From positions 109,750 to 169,313 of the forward strand of contig DINS01000026.1 of assembly GCA_002426015.1 (NCBI GenBank): a DNA stretch of 59,564 bases. The letters run 5' to 3'. Under the pieces are notes generated by a model. That model ran no database searches, was not told the DNA's origin, and saw only the letters and a list, made by a program, of their open reading frames with translations. Within the stretch, counting starts at the first letter, position 1, and every line of letters starts with the position of its first letter. This DNA comes from Flavobacteriaceae bacterium UBA5534. Lineage in GTDB: Bacteria > Bacteroidota > Bacteroidia > Flavobacteriales > Flavobacteriaceae. Shown in pieces: positions 46,426 through 55,514 of this stretch. Made by a program: the position numbers and the translations under genes.

Positions 46426-48072
46426 ATGGAAGCAAAAATTACATCTTACATTACCATCTTCTTTTTATGTTTTGGCTTCGTAGCCTTTAGCCAAACACCT
46501 TATTTGGTCAAGGATATTAATCCAGGTGTAACGGCGTCGTATATTTCAAATTTGACCAATGTTAACAACACTTTATTTTTTGCAGCATTCGACCCAACTC
46601 ATGGCCTGGAACTCTGGAAAAGTGATGGCACAACTGCTGGAACTGTATTAGTAAAAGATATCAACGTGGGAGTAAATAATTCTGTTCCTGCACGTTTGGT
46701 GAACGCAAATGGCACCCTGTTTTTTAGAGCGGATGACGGTGTCAACGGTCCCGAACTTTGGAAAAGTGATGGTACGACTGCTGGAACGGTGATGGTCAAA
46801 AACATCAATCCAAGTACCATTGATAACAATTCAAATCAATTGGCTGAAATTTTGAGCATTGGCAATGAAGTCTATTTTATGGCTGATGACGGTGTACATG
46901 GTTTCGAACTATGGAAAAGCAATGGCACAGAAGCTGGCACAGTGATGGTCAAGGATATCAATCCAGGTTCAGAAAGTGCTTATATGGGATGGTTGAGAAA
47001 TATAAATGGTATACTTTTTTTTAGAGCTTACGACGGTGTCAATGGAGATGAATTATGGAAAAGTAATGGTACGACATCGGGAACTCTGATGGTTAAAAAC
47101 ATCAACCCTGGTATGGGAAGTGGTCTTGGCAGTTATCCTTTTATCACCAATGTTAATGGTATGGTCTATTTTGTAGGTAATGATGGTGTCCATGAACGTG
47201 AACTTTGGAAAAGTGATGGAACAGAAGCAGGAACCGTAATGGTTAAGGACATTTATCCTGGTGACAATGGTTTTTCAGCTAATAGCTCTGTGCCTTTTTA
47301 TTTATCAAATGTTAATGGTACTTTATTTTTTGAAGCGACAGATGGAATCCATGGCCATGAATTATGGAAAAGTGATGGCACTGAAGCAGGAACACTAATG
47401 ATTAAGGATATTAAAGAAGGCATCAGTTCTTCCTATCCTAACGCATTGAGTAATTGTAATGGTATTCTTTATTTTCAGGCAATTGATGCTACTGGTATAA
47501 GGGATGTTTGGAAAAGCGATGGAACTGAATCAGGAACCTTATTGCTAAAAGACCCTTCATTAGCTGTAATTTATTCGGAACCGGCTGAATTTACCTATCT
47601 GAATGGCTATGTGTATTTCACAGCTACGAATTATACTATTGGACAGGAATTGTTCAGAACAGATGGTACGCCTAACGGAACCATTGGATATAATATAAGA
47701 TACCTCACAGAAAGTTCGTCCCCTGCAAATTTGACAATTGTTGGCAACACGCTTTACTTTACGGCTAACAATGGCCCAAATGGAACAGAACTTTGGGCAT
47801 TGGCAACTGAAGCCCTTTCCATAGACGAACCAATCCATGGAAGTAACACCATTTCCATTTATCCAAATCCTACGCGAGATATTATGAACATACATAATCC
47901 GTCAAATATAAACATCGATAAAATTGTGGTTACAGACATGACCGGTAAAAAAGTTATGGAAAGAAAAAATGCTGCCAACGATTTAAATCTATCCTCCTTA
48001 CAAAATGGTATTTATGTGGTCTCTATCCATTCCAACGAAAAAACTTTCGTAAGCAAAATCATTAAAATCTAA
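46426..48072 (+). CDS. ELWxxDGT-repeat surface protein with T9SS type A sorting domain
   Basis: Signal peptide (ending VAFSQ), about eight copies of a 45-55 residue ELWKSDGT-x-GT-VMVKDI repeat (the last ones degenerate: DVWKSDGT, ELFRTDGT), then a sorting domain (ISIYPNPTRDIMNI, DMTGKKVMERK, GIYVVSI). ELWxxDGT repeats are predicted to fold into propeller-like or stacked beta blades and occur in secreted proteins; ligand unknown. Exported through T9SS and processed by PorU. It follows a two-component system that may control it. Confidence 0.9.
   Translation: MEAKITSYITIFFLCFGFVAFSQTPYLVKDINPGVTASYISNLTNVNNTLFFAAFDPTHGLELWKSDGTTAGTVLVKDINVGVNNSVPARLVNANGTLFFRADDGVNGPELWKSDGTTAGTVMVKNINPSTIDNNSNQLAEILSIGNEVYFMADDGVHGFELWKSNGTEAGTVMVKDINPGSESAYMGWLRNINGILFFRAYDGVNGDELWKSNGTTSGTLMVKNINPGMGSGLGSYPFITNVNGMVYFVGNDGVHERELWKSDGTEAGTVMVKDIYPGDNGFSANSSVPFYLSNVNGTLFFEATDGIHGHELWKSDGTEAGTLMIKDIKEGISSSYPNALSNCNGILYFQAIDATGIRDVWKSDGTESGTLLLKDPSLAVIYSEPAEFTYLNGYVYFTATNYTIGQELFRTDGTPNGTIGYNIRYLTESSSPANLTIVGNTLYFTANNGPNGTELWALATEALSIDEPIHGSNTISIYPNPTRDIMNIHNPSNINIDKIVVTDMTGKKVMERKNAANDLNLSSLQNGIYVVSIHSNEKTFVSKIIKI
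46590..47700 (+). repeat. Tandem coding repeats (ELWxxDGT) in the T9SS gene
   Basis: Degenerate direct repeats of about 140-170 bp, each containing a GAACT-TGGAAAAGTGATGG-type core (variants at about 46609, 46756, 46909, 47053, 47203, 47362). They can recombine and change the copy number. Confidence 0.7.
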
Positions 48073-48077
48073 CGATC

Positions 48078-49460
48078 ATGAACTTCTTAAAATACATTCT
48101 TCCAATCCTTTTTTGCCTCACGTTGCAATTCAACGTCAACGCACAGATTCTGAAAAAACTGAAAAATAAGATTGACAATTCTATCGACAGAACAATCGAT
48201 AAAAAAATAGATAAAACTGTTGGAGCAGAAAATCCTAACAGCACTATTGTGGATAATTGTGAAGACCCAGAAGTCTTAAAAAACTATAAATTGATATTCA
48301 AGGGCAACGATGCCACCAAAATCTTTTATGATGAAAGTAGCATCTCAACGGCATCAAATGGAGACAACTATAAAATTATTTTCAAGGAAGGCTCGGGGAA
48401 AAATTCCGTCTACACAGTAATTGAAAATGACAAGACCATTTATACAGGCAATAAACTCACTAACGAGCTAGCCAAAAAACCCTCATGGGCATCGAATAAT
48501 AAAGACCGATTGAAAAAATACTTGGTAATTGATAGTACAAAAATGTCATTTGGAGGTAGCCAAGCCATGAACGGAAAATTTGCAGACGAAATTGACAAAG
48601 ACAAATTGAAGACAGGTGCCGAATTGAGCAAACAAACAGCAGAGTACCAGGCCATGAGTACAGAAGAAAAAGCTGAATATGATGAATTTGTCAAAACTGA
48701 AATGCCAAAGGCAGCCGATATGTACAATAACAGTGGATTGGCCGGGACATCCTATTCATTTCAAGGCTCTGAACCTATGACGGTGTATCTTCCCAACAGT
48801 TCATTGGTTGTCAATGGTAAAAATTATCTATCCAAAAATGATGTTCTTATTGATTATTTTGTGTCAGAGGACGAAAAAAACATCTTCATTTATGGGACTG
48901 ACGCCGATGGAAAACAGTTTTTTCAAGCGAATGACAAGCGAATGTATAATGAGATTCCTGAAGGAGATTATAGCATGTCTTCGCAATTGCTCATTTCCAA
49001 TGATGGAAAAAATGCGGCTGTCATCAATATATTAAGCATTCCGCAAAGCAATGTTGAGAATGTCTATGTCAATTATGCACTTACGAATGCCACGATTATC
49101 AATTCTGACGGTACCAAAAAAAATATCAAAGTCAATCTCGAAAATTATAGACTGACCAATGATGGAAAGCTACTATCTGCCAATAAAAAAACTGGGGAAG
49201 TTTTTATCGACGGAAAGTCGGTTGGAAAATTTAACAATAACCATGAAAATGGGTTGGACATCAACACTCTTTTAATTGGAGGTTCAACCCCTGAAAAGAT
49301 AGTCAAATATAATCCAAACGGAAGTATCGACTTTCTGGATGGCAAAACCAAAAACTTGGGAGCCATTTTCCCAGTGGTCAAAAACAGTAATGGTAAATCA
49401 ATCCTATATTGGTTCATGGAGTGTAATCATTCTATCTATTTGGCAAATTCCGAATTATAA
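48078..49460 (+). CDS. Secreted protein of unknown function
   Basis: 460 residues with a signal peptide (ending NVNAQ) then an amphipathic Lys/Asp-rich helix (ILKKLKNKIDNSIDRTIDKK), a mid-region with TYHRD-like charged blocks, and a C-terminal half of short beta strands and DGK turns (KKTGEVFIDGKSVGKF, KYNPNGSIDFLDGKTKN). No T9SS domain or enzyme motif is seen. The N-terminal helix resembles that of the DUF4412-like protein at 55.5 kb. It follows the ELWxxDGT gene by 5 bp, so they share a transcript. Confidence 0.7.
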   Translation: MNFLKYILPILFCLTLQFNVNAQILKKLKNKIDNSIDRTIDKKIDKTVGAENPNSTIVDNCEDPEVLKNYKLIFKGNDATKIFYDESSISTASNGDNYKIIFKEGSGKNSVYTVIENDKTIYTGNKLTNELAKKPSWASNNKDRLKKYLVIDSTKMSFGGSQAMNGKFADEIDKDKLKTGAELSKQTAEYQAMSTEEKAEYDEFVKTEMPKAADMYNNSGLAGTSYSFQGSEPMTVYLPNSSLVVNGKNYLSKNDVLIDYFVSEDEKNIFIYGTDADGKQFFQANDKRMYNEIPEGDYSMSSQLLISNDGKNAAVINILSIPQSNVENVYVNYALTNATIINSDGTKKNIKVNLENYRLTNDGKLLSANKKTGEVFIDGKSVGKFNNNHENGLDINTLLIGGSTPEKIVKYNPNGSIDFLDGKTKNLGAIFPVVKNSNGKSILYWFMECNHSIYLANSEL

Positions 49461-49470
49461 AAAGAAATAA

Positions 49471-50169
49471 ATGAAACGGTTGCTGATTATTTGCTTAGCT
49501 ATATTAAGTGTCAAAACCGTTTCTCAAACTTTAAATTATGAAGAAGCCTTTGGAAACGATTATACAAAAGCATTGAAATTAATTAAGCAAAATGAGGCGC
49601 TATTTAATAGATATGCCAATTTGTATCAGATAGATGAAAAATTCCTAAAAGCCATTGTTTTCCCAGAACTGATTCGTTACAACAGTGTTTATGACGCTAT
49701 TGAAATCACCTCTCTTCAATTTTTATACATTAAAAAAGGAAGTGATTACAATGATTTTTCCGTAGGCCATTTTCAAATGAAACTTTCCTTCGCAGAGCGA
49801 ATTGAGATGGATGCCAACAAAACTTTAGATACATCCTTTTTAAAAAAAATTGGTTTTGACACTTATAAACATAGTGAAGCTACCAGATTTGAAAGAGAAC
49901 AACGATTGAATAGAATCACAAATATTGAAGACCAATTGAAATATCTAATCGTATTTTATAAAATATGCGAATTGAAATTCAAAAACGAACAATTTAAAAC
50001 AGAAAGTGAAAAGTTAAAATTATACGCCACAGCATACAACTCTGGCTATTTCAAATCGATAACAGTTTTAAAAAGGCACCAGCGTATAAATTCATTTTAT
50101 ACTGGAAAAATGATAAAATCTGAAGCTTATAATTATGCTAATATAAGTTCGTTTTATTTTGAAAATTAA
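49471..50169 (+). CDS. Secreted protein with lytic-transglycosylase-like motifs
   Basis: 232 residues with a signal peptide (ending TVSQT). After a helix KYxQIDEKFLKAIVFPEL with a candidate catalytic Glu, there are blocks like SLT motifs: FSVGHFQMK (compare GLMQ) and LKLYATAYNSGYF (compare AYNAG). This suggests a divergent lysozyme-like fold acting on peptidoglycan, but spacing is not typical and the catalytic Glu is not certain. It follows the unknown secreted protein by 10 bp, as the last gene of the transcript. Confidence 0.6.
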   Translation: MKRLLIICLAILSVKTVSQTLNYEEAFGNDYTKALKLIKQNEALFNRYANLYQIDEKFLKAIVFPELIRYNSVYDAIEITSLQFLYIKKGSDYNDFSVGHFQMKLSFAERIEMDANKTLDTSFLKKIGFDTYKHSEATRFEREQRLNRITNIEDQLKYLIVFYKICELKFKNEQFKTESEKLKLYATAYNSGYFKSITVLKRHQRINSFYTGKMIKSEAYNYANISSFYFEN

Positions 50170-50206
50170 TTATAGGCAATAGATCACATATCAGTGTCCC
50201 ATAAAC

Positions 50207-50238
50207 AAAAAAAGCCCTTCATGTTTCCATGAAGGGCT
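50207..50238 (-). terminator. Intrinsic terminator after the 5S gene
   Basis: Perfect 11-bp stem (50213-50223 with 50228-50238), TTTC loop, T-run on the minus strand directly after the 5S gene. Confidence 0.9.
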
Positions 50239-50245
50239 CTCAAAA

Positions 50246-50350
50246 AAGGCGACGACCTACTCTCCCACAAATGCAGTACCATCGGCGCAAATGGGCTTAA
50301 CTTCTCTGTTCGGAATGGTAAGAGGTGAGCCCCATTGCTATAACCACCTT
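50246..50350 (-). rRNA. rrf: 5S ribosomal RNA, apparently without an adjacent 23S
   Basis: Minus-strand sequence has the usual flavobacterial 5S landmarks: GGTGGTTATAGC start, GGGGCTCACCTCTTACCATT, CCGAACAGAGAAGTTAAGCC, and GGGAGAGTAGGTCGTCGCC end. The region just upstream holds a spacer-like hairpin but no 23S; instead a protein gene starts about 215 bp away. Ends are approximate by a few bases. Confidence 0.9.
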
Positions 50351-50410
50351 TAATTTTGACCTCTAACTTGGTGAGTAATTATAATTACTGTTTTAAATAT
50401 TTTTCAGAAA

Positions 50411-50459
50411 TAGACAGAAAACAACAATAAGGCACTGTGTAAATCATATCTTTTGTCTA
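50411..50459 (-). other. rRNA-spacer-like hairpin upstream of 5S
   Basis: TAGACAGAAAA (50411-50421) pairs with TTTTGTCTA (50451-50459) with one bulged base, enclosing about 30 nt. Such stems are found in 23S-5S spacers of flavobacterial rRNA operons. About 400 bp between 50170 and 50566 has only the 5S, its terminator and these hairpins (another: 7-bp ACGAGGT/ACCTCGT at 50506-50540). Confidence 0.45.
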
Positions 50460-50566
50460 ATTTTATTTGTTCTGGCCAACTTTCCTGTTGCTCAAGACAG
50501 TTGAAACGAGGTTATTTTTACCCATTTAAGGTTACCTCGTAAAATCATTTTTCAAAATAACAACTG

Positions 50567-51043
50567 CTATTTGTTTACAATCAATTTCTTATGAATTATA
50601 TATCCATTGTGGTCAAACCGCAAAAGGTAAACGCCATTGGGAAAATTGGATGTATCTATTCTTGCTGTTTCCGTATTTACTATTTTTGAAACAATTACTT
50701 TTCCATTTATATCAAAAACTATCATTTGTATTTCTCCATGAGGCAAATTGGTAATAGTTACAAAATCTTTAGCAGGGTTTGGGTACATCAACAATTGGTT
50801 ATCAATAGAGCCTTCATAACCAATATTTAAGGTTTCTCCAAAATCAGAACTAATAAATCCTTCAGATAAAAGTATGTTACCTGCATTGAGCTCTTGCACG
50901 TTTACTTCACCTATGGTATAAAGTACAAATATGTTGCTGCTTGAAGTACTGTTACCACCACTATCAATAGAAAATTTTTCGATGGTTTGAGCTTGAGCCC
51001 ATAAGCACCCAAAGCTGATGATGAATGTTAGTATATGTTTCAT
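50567..51043 (-). CDS. Small exported protein with T9SS type A sorting domain
   Basis: 158 residues: signal peptide (ends LWAQAQ), about 60 residues with a GGNSTSSSNIFVLYTIGEV segment, then a complete sorting domain (MYPNPAKDFVTITNLPHGE, DINGKVIVSK, NGVYLLRFD). The mature part is thus very short, as if it were a truncated cargo or a minimal surface peptide. The family it belongs to is not known to me. Confidence 0.8.
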   Translation of the reverse strand: MKHILTFIISFGCLWAQAQTIEKFSIDSGGNSTSSSNIFVLYTIGEVNVQELNAGNILLSEGFISSDFGETLNIGYEGSIDNQLLMYPNPAKDFVTITNLPHGEIQMIVFDINGKVIVSKIVNTETARIDTSNFPNGVYLLRFDHNGYIIHKKLIVNK

Positions 51044-51134
51044 GTGTTAATTTTTATTGTTTTATAAAGTCTATTTTTCGGCTACATTTAACCCAAACAA
51101 GCTTGGCTCTGTTATAGTTTTTTTCAAAAATTCG

Positions 51135-51147
51135 ACCGCTTCGCGGT
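51135..51147 (-). terminator. Weak hairpin after the DUF1566 gene
   Basis: ACCGC/GCGGT with a 3-nt loop, then CGAATTTTTG on the minus strand, about 15 bp beyond the stop of the preceding gene. Confidence 0.4.
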
Positions 51148-51162
51148 TAAATTATTGAATAC

Positions 51163-52068
51163 TTAAAAAGCCCGAATAGCGCGAACCCTGAGTGTGTTGA
51201 GTCTACCAGCGCTGAGCTGGCTGCCATCACCGAAGTCCTGATACCATGCGTCGTTGCTATTGCTCTCGGTAGAACTCCAATAGAGGGCATAAGATAAAAG
51301 GCTACCTCCGTTTGCTATTGCCGTAGTATCAATGCTTACCATGTTTTGATATATCAGGTTTAGTTCGTATTTCGAGGGCAAATACCAATCGCCATAGTAT
51401 TTACCGTTTTCTGTAATTAGTAATTCATTGCAAATACGAGCTGCATATGTGTTACCATCATCTCCAATGGCAACTTGTGCAGCAATAATAATTGATGTGT
51501 TTGCTTTGCCAGCATAAGGTCCGTTTCCCTTGGCTTGAGTATTGCCGTTGGTCCCTGCATACCAACGTACTCCTGTGCTTTGGTCTTTTTTGGCACAAAC
51601 AAGACCATGTTGTCCCGTTTCGTCAACCCAAAATACAATACCGCCATGGGCAAAGTCACCCACAGAATAGGTGGTTACACCGCTTACACTTTCAGCAGTT
51701 TGTGCGTGTATGGCATAAGGTACTGCCATAAACTGCGTCGTACCCATATCGGTAAGACCACCTCCTGTATTTATCTGTACGTTTAGGTAGTGGTCGTCTG
51801 CACTCCAATCAATGGTGCTGAATGTGCCTGAAATGGGTGTGCCCTCGCCAATGTTTATAATAACAATGCCGTTGGCATCGGTGGTTGGGCTGTGGGTTTC
51901 TTGATATACACTTGTGGCACCTTGCAAAATGGTAAACTGTACCTGTATTAAATCGTTAGCAACCACGTTACCAGAGCCGTCTTTTACAATGGCTTTATAA
52001 TTAATGCCTTGTTGTGCGAACGTGCTTCCAAAAAGGAAAAGCACCATAATTTGTAGTATTGTTTTCAT
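51163..52068 (-). CDS. Secreted DUF1566-type protein
   Basis: Signal peptide (ends STFAQQ), an N-terminal Ig-like segment (NYKAIVKDGSGNVVANDLIQVQ), a middle SVGDFAHGGIVFWVDETGQHG segment, and a C-terminal DUF1566/Lcl-like lectin-type domain (ARICNEL, WYLPSKYELNLIYQN, YWSSTESNSNDAWYQDF, VRAIRAF). Such domains resemble FGE/C-type lectin folds in adhesins and phage fibre-like proteins. No sorting domain, so export by Sec to the periplasm or surface. Confidence 0.8.
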   Translation of the reverse strand: MKTILQIMVLFLFGSTFAQQGINYKAIVKDGSGNVVANDLIQVQFTILQGATSVYQETHSPTTDANGIVIINIGEGTPISGTFSTIDWSADDHYLNVQINTGGGLTDMGTTQFMAVPYAIHAQTAESVSGVTTYSVGDFAHGGIVFWVDETGQHGLVCAKKDQSTGVRWYAGTNGNTQAKGNGPYAGKANTSIIIAAQVAIGDDGNTYAARICNELLITENGKYYGDWYLPSKYELNLIYQNMVSIDTTAIANGGSLLSYALYWSSTESNSNDAWYQDFGDGSQLSAGRLNTLRVRAIRAF

Positions 52069-52154
52069 GTGAATCTGTTTTTGTTATTTCGTTTTTTATA
52101 ATTGTCTTATTCAGTTCATTCTTATTACCGAACCCATTTTAAGGCATCAATCTA

Positions 52155-52745
52155 TTAAAAATTGGTTTTTTCTAAATCGGTTTTTGCCTGCAACAGCTTT
52201 TTACTGTCAAGTCTTCTACCAGTCAAGGATATGTGATAGCGGTTTTGTTTGATGTATTGCAACTCTGAAAATTGGATGTCTTTTACACGCTCTTCTTTTA
52301 ATAAAATCCTAACACCTTGATGGTCTTGGGTTTTTGCCCAATTATTATCCCCTTTGTTGTTTACCTCCATGGAAATCATTTTGTGGACGGCATTGACATG
52401 CCCAAAACCATAATTTCCGGCACCATCCAAAATTTGGACTGTAATATTTTCGGTTTCATGATTAGGGTTTGTACTTACACTATAGGTTCCTACAACGGTT
52501 TGCGGTGCTGGCGAATCTGAACTTCTTAAAGGCAAGCCTGCCAATTGTTTAGGCAGTTTAGCCTTGAGTTGGTCTATTTGCAATGGTTCTGTTGTTATCA
52601 AATTTTGTTGCCAAGAACCAACTTTAGTTGAATTTTCAAGGGCATCAATCTTTTCTTCAAACACATTATTTTCCTCATCTGAAGATTGCTTGCATGAACT
52701 TGTTGCAAATAAGATGGAAATCAGTATCAAAAAAATGGGCCTCAT
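52155..52745 (-). CDS. Lipoprotein of unknown function
   Basis: Lipobox FATSSC (Cys18), then about 175 residues with an acidic linker and a small mixed domain (VGTYSVSTNPNHETENITVQI, KRDIQFSELQY-like strands). No known family recognised. Between the DUF1566 gene and another unknown secreted gene in the LytTR-linked cluster. Confidence 0.65.
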   Translation of the reverse strand: MRPIFLILISILFATSSCKQSSDEENNVFEEKIDALENSTKVGSWQQNLITTEPLQIDQLKAKLPKQLAGLPLRSSDSPAPQTVVGTYSVSTNPNHETENITVQILDGAGNYGFGHVNAVHKMISMEVNNKGDNNWAKTQDHQGVRILLKEERVKDIQFSELQYIKQNRYHISLTGRRLDSKKLLQAKTDLEKTNF

Positions 52746-52800
52746 AAGGTTTTGGTTTTAAAATTCAACATATACAAGTCATCTTGTTTTTTCCTATTGT

Positions 52801-53499
52801 TTAGAAATATTTTGCTATCCATTTAATACCGTCTTCTGCCTGAACATTTTTAACTACAACCTTACTGGGTTTATTGGAGGTAACTTTCGAATTCATTTTA
52901 TGAATATCTTCAATGGTATAGGCTATAACATTCAATCCTGATTCTAGTTCCAATTGATAGTGGTAGCTGGCGTTTACCGTCTCTTCTGAAAACTGAAATG
53001 TAGTAGCGCATTCGGTTTTAAGTGTGGTGGCTTCAGCAACGTAAACCATTTCGTAAAATGTGCCCTCAACGGGATTGTTGTAGGCTTCGTCTTCCATCCA
53101 ATGCATCAACCTCTCGTCGGTAACGGGAAACAACACGCCCACATAACGGTTTTTGTGCCATAACGAAATGGGGCTTATACTAGTTGCCATAACATTTGGA
53201 TACTCGGGTTCGTCTTGCCCAATGCAATTAAAACGGAGTGCGTATTTAAAATCGTCCGCTACCATTTGTTTTTCCGCATCGGCAGATTGGAAGGCTTCTT
53301 TTTCCGGAAAATTGAATTCCAAAGTTCCATTGGCGGTCAATTTTCCAATGGTTATAGCGCTGTCCATCCCCATAGGCCAAAGCACTATGTCCATTTCGGG
53401 CATATTCTTTAACGGGTTTTCAAGCTTTCCAGTATGGGTTTGTGTATGCCCTAAAATACAAAGAAGTAGACCAAGAAATGTAAATAATTGCTGTTTCAT
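52801..53499 (-). CDS. Secreted protein of unknown function
   Basis: 232 residues with a signal peptide (ends ILGHTQ). A beta-rich N-terminal half (GKLTANGTLEFNFP) precedes a Trp/Met-rich middle (MHWMEDEAYNNPVEGTFY). No catalytic or sorting motif found. Same strand as its neighbours, 55 bp upstream of the lipoprotein gene. Confidence 0.65.
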   Translation of the reverse strand: MKQQLFTFLGLLLCILGHTQTHTGKLENPLKNMPEMDIVLWPMGMDSAITIGKLTANGTLEFNFPEKEAFQSADAEKQMVADDFKYALRFNCIGQDEPEYPNVMATSISPISLWHKNRYVGVLFPVTDERLMHWMEDEAYNNPVEGTFYEMVYVAEATTLKTECATTFQFSEETVNASYHYQLELESGLNVIAYTIEDIHKMNSKVTSNKPSKVVVKNVQAEDGIKWIAKYF

Positions 53500-53638
53500 T
53501 GTATGTTTTTTAATATTTTTAGAATTGTCATTGTAAACCTCAAAGCAGTCAAAAACGAAACATTTTTAATTGTTGGTTATCATTTGTGAAAAGTGCTTCG
53601 TTGTTCGTGTCTCACACCTAAAGATGACAGCCTTAAAC

Positions 53639-54997
53639 TTAATTGCTTATCACCAATTTTTTATAGGTTATTTTATCCTTATGGGCAATGTGTACCATGT
53701 AGATGCCGTTGGTAAAATTGGTTGTGTCAATGGTTTCTATTCCTGTATTTGCGTTGATTGAAAACACCTCTTTTCCCGTAATGTCAAAAACTTTTATGTC
53801 CGTTTCTCCATAGGGTAGATTTGTTAAGGTTACCAAATCATTTGCTGGGTTGGGATATAAAGAAACCCTTGAAACTTCGCTGTCTTGAATGCTCATGGTG
53901 TTTGTGAATTTCATAACGGACAATTCGAAACCGTAGCCAGTATCACTAAATGCTACAATTGGTTCATTATTACTGTTAAATACCAAAGAAGTGTAGTATA
54001 TCTGTTCATTGGAAAAACCTTGGTTTCCGACTGTTTCCCAGCTACTACCGTTAAATTTTTTAACGGTTCCCCAATATAAATAACTACCATCCGAATAGGC
54101 TACATAAGGTTCGTCGTTAGAGTTTAGTGCCATGGAAATATAATCTTGACCACCACCCGAATAACCTGATGATCCAACGTTTACCCAATTCGTGCCATCA
54201 AACTTCTTAACTGAACTTTTATCTATATAATCATAAAAAGCTATATATGGCTCATTGTTACTACTAAATGCTAGGGAAGTATTCCACGCTTTTCCTGTTG
54301 AAAAGCCTGGTGTTCCAACATCTACCCAATTGGTACCATCGAACTTCATTACTGTTGCCTTTTCTGAATTGCCAAAATCTTTATAAGAAATGTGTGGCAC
54401 ATCATTGTTGCTAAACTTAAATGAAATAAAGTCGGCCTTACCTGCCGAAAACCCAGGAGCGCCAATATAGACCCAATCTGTGCCATTAAACTTCATTACG
54501 GTTGCTTTTTGTGAAAATGAGGCATCGGCAAAAGCTATATATGGTTCACCACTATTGCTAAACGCCAATGAGGTAAATTGTGTACCACTTGTTGAAAAAC
54601 CGGGAATACCAACATTAACCCAATTGGTTCCGTCAAATTTCATAACGGTAGCCTTGTATCCATTCCCATGGTCTGTATAGCTTACATAAGGCTCATTAGT
54701 ATTGCTGAATACCAAAGAGATATACGAAACCATTTGTGCCGAGAAATCTGGTTGCCCAACACCTATCCAATCGGTTCCATCGAACTTCATGACTTCAATA
54801 TGGGCAAAATTACCACTTCCACCACGAAAAGCGACATAAGGCTCGTCGGCACTATTAAGAGCCATCGAAGAATAAGTCGAAACTCCAGTTGAAAACCCTG
54901 GCGTACCCACATATTCCCAACTTTGTGCAATGGACAATGGTATAGTACATAGAGATAGAAGTATAAAAAATGTAAAATTTTGTACTGTTGTTTTCAT
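53639..54997 (-). CDS. T9SS cargo with about seven WVNVGxPGFS-type repeats
   Basis: Signal peptide (ends SIAQS), about seven repeats of near 49 residues (KFDGTNWVNVG-PGFS, then ISLAFSNNNEPYVAF, then KATVMKF), and a sorting domain (VSLYPNPANDLVTLTNLPYGE, DITGKEVFSI, NGIYMVHI). The spacing fits a beta-propeller with about seven blades. It is exported through T9SS. The sorting domain resembles that of the 158-residue cargo at 50.6 kb (NLPYGE versus NLPHGE), suggesting recent shared descent. Confidence 0.88.
   Translation of the reverse strand: MKTTVQNFTFFILLSLCTIPLSIAQSWEYVGTPGFSTGVSTYSSMALNSADEPYVAFRGGSGNFAHIEVMKFDGTDWIGVGQPDFSAQMVSYISLVFSNTNEPYVSYTDHGNGYKATVMKFDGTNWVNVGIPGFSTSGTQFTSLAFSNSGEPYIAFADASFSQKATVMKFNGTDWVYIGAPGFSAGKADFISFKFSNNDVPHISYKDFGNSEKATVMKFDGTNWVDVGTPGFSTGKAWNTSLAFSSNNEPYIAFYDYIDKSSVKKFDGTNWVNVGSSGYSGGGQDYISMALNSNDEPYVAYSDGSYLYWGTVKKFNGSSWETVGNQGFSNEQIYYTSLVFNSNNEPIVAFSDTGYGFELSVMKFTNTMSIQDSEVSRVSLYPNPANDLVTLTNLPYGETDIKVFDITGKEVFSINANTGIETIDTTNFTNGIYMVHIAHKDKITYKKLVISN
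53900..54930 (-). repeat. Tandem coding repeats in the T9SS propeller-like gene
   Basis: About seven direct repeats near 147 bp, containing cores such as CCATCGAACTTCAT or CCGTCAAATTTCAT (plus strand) at about 54340, 54490, 54635 and 54780. Confidence 0.7.
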
Positions 54998-55028
54998 ATA
55001 TATTTCATGTTTTATTTTAATCTAAAAA

Positions 55029-55499
55029 TTACCCAACCTTAAACGAAAATGTGGTACTTATGACTTCTGAATGTGCCTTTACTGGTTTCATTTCCAGTTG
55101 TATTTCATAATTTCCTGGAGCGAGTTTGCCTTTGTTTTTAACGGTCGTTTTTTGAAGCAACGGAATAAAATCGAAAGCTTCTACGGGAACATACATATCA
55201 CCAGGCAACCATGGCCAATCGTTACGGCTGCTGCTTCCAATGGTTTTTCCGTTATGGATAATGGTAGTTTTCATTTGAAAGAGCACTAACCCTTCGCTTC
55301 CCGAAATGTTTTTAAAACGGAACAGGATTTTGTGCTTGCCATCTCTAAAGTTTTTGAACAGAGCTACTGGTTCCTGTGATTTCAATGTGGTGGTTTTACC
55401 CCAACCTTCAACAATAAGTTTGCCTGAAAGTGATTGCCCTAAAGCGGTATTACCAAACATACTGAGCATAAAAACAATAGAATAGATAAAAGATTTCAT
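55029..55499 (-). CDS. Small secreted protein of unknown function
   Basis: 156 residues, signal peptide (ends TALGQS) and one beta-sandwich-like domain (GKHKILFRFKNISGSEGLVLFQ, KLAPGNYEIQLEMKP). Located 15 bp after the DUF4412-like gene and 31 bp before the propeller gene, so part of one transcript. No known family recognised. Confidence 0.7.
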   Translation of the reverse strand: MKSFIYSIVFMLSMFGNTALGQSLSGKLIVEGWGKTTTLKSQEPVALFKNFRDGKHKILFRFKNISGSEGLVLFQMKTTIIHNGKTIGSSSRNDWPWLPGDMYVPVEAFDFIPLLQKTTVKNKGKLAPGNYEIQLEMKPVKAHSEVISTTFSFKVG

Positions 55500-55514
55500 A
55501 TAGTCAATCGTATT

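Noticed and set aside
53510..53530. A LytTR-like half-site (TTTTTAGAATTG) before the 53.5-kb gene
   Set aside because: Only a partial match and no second copy 21 bp away; likely chance in AT-rich sequence.
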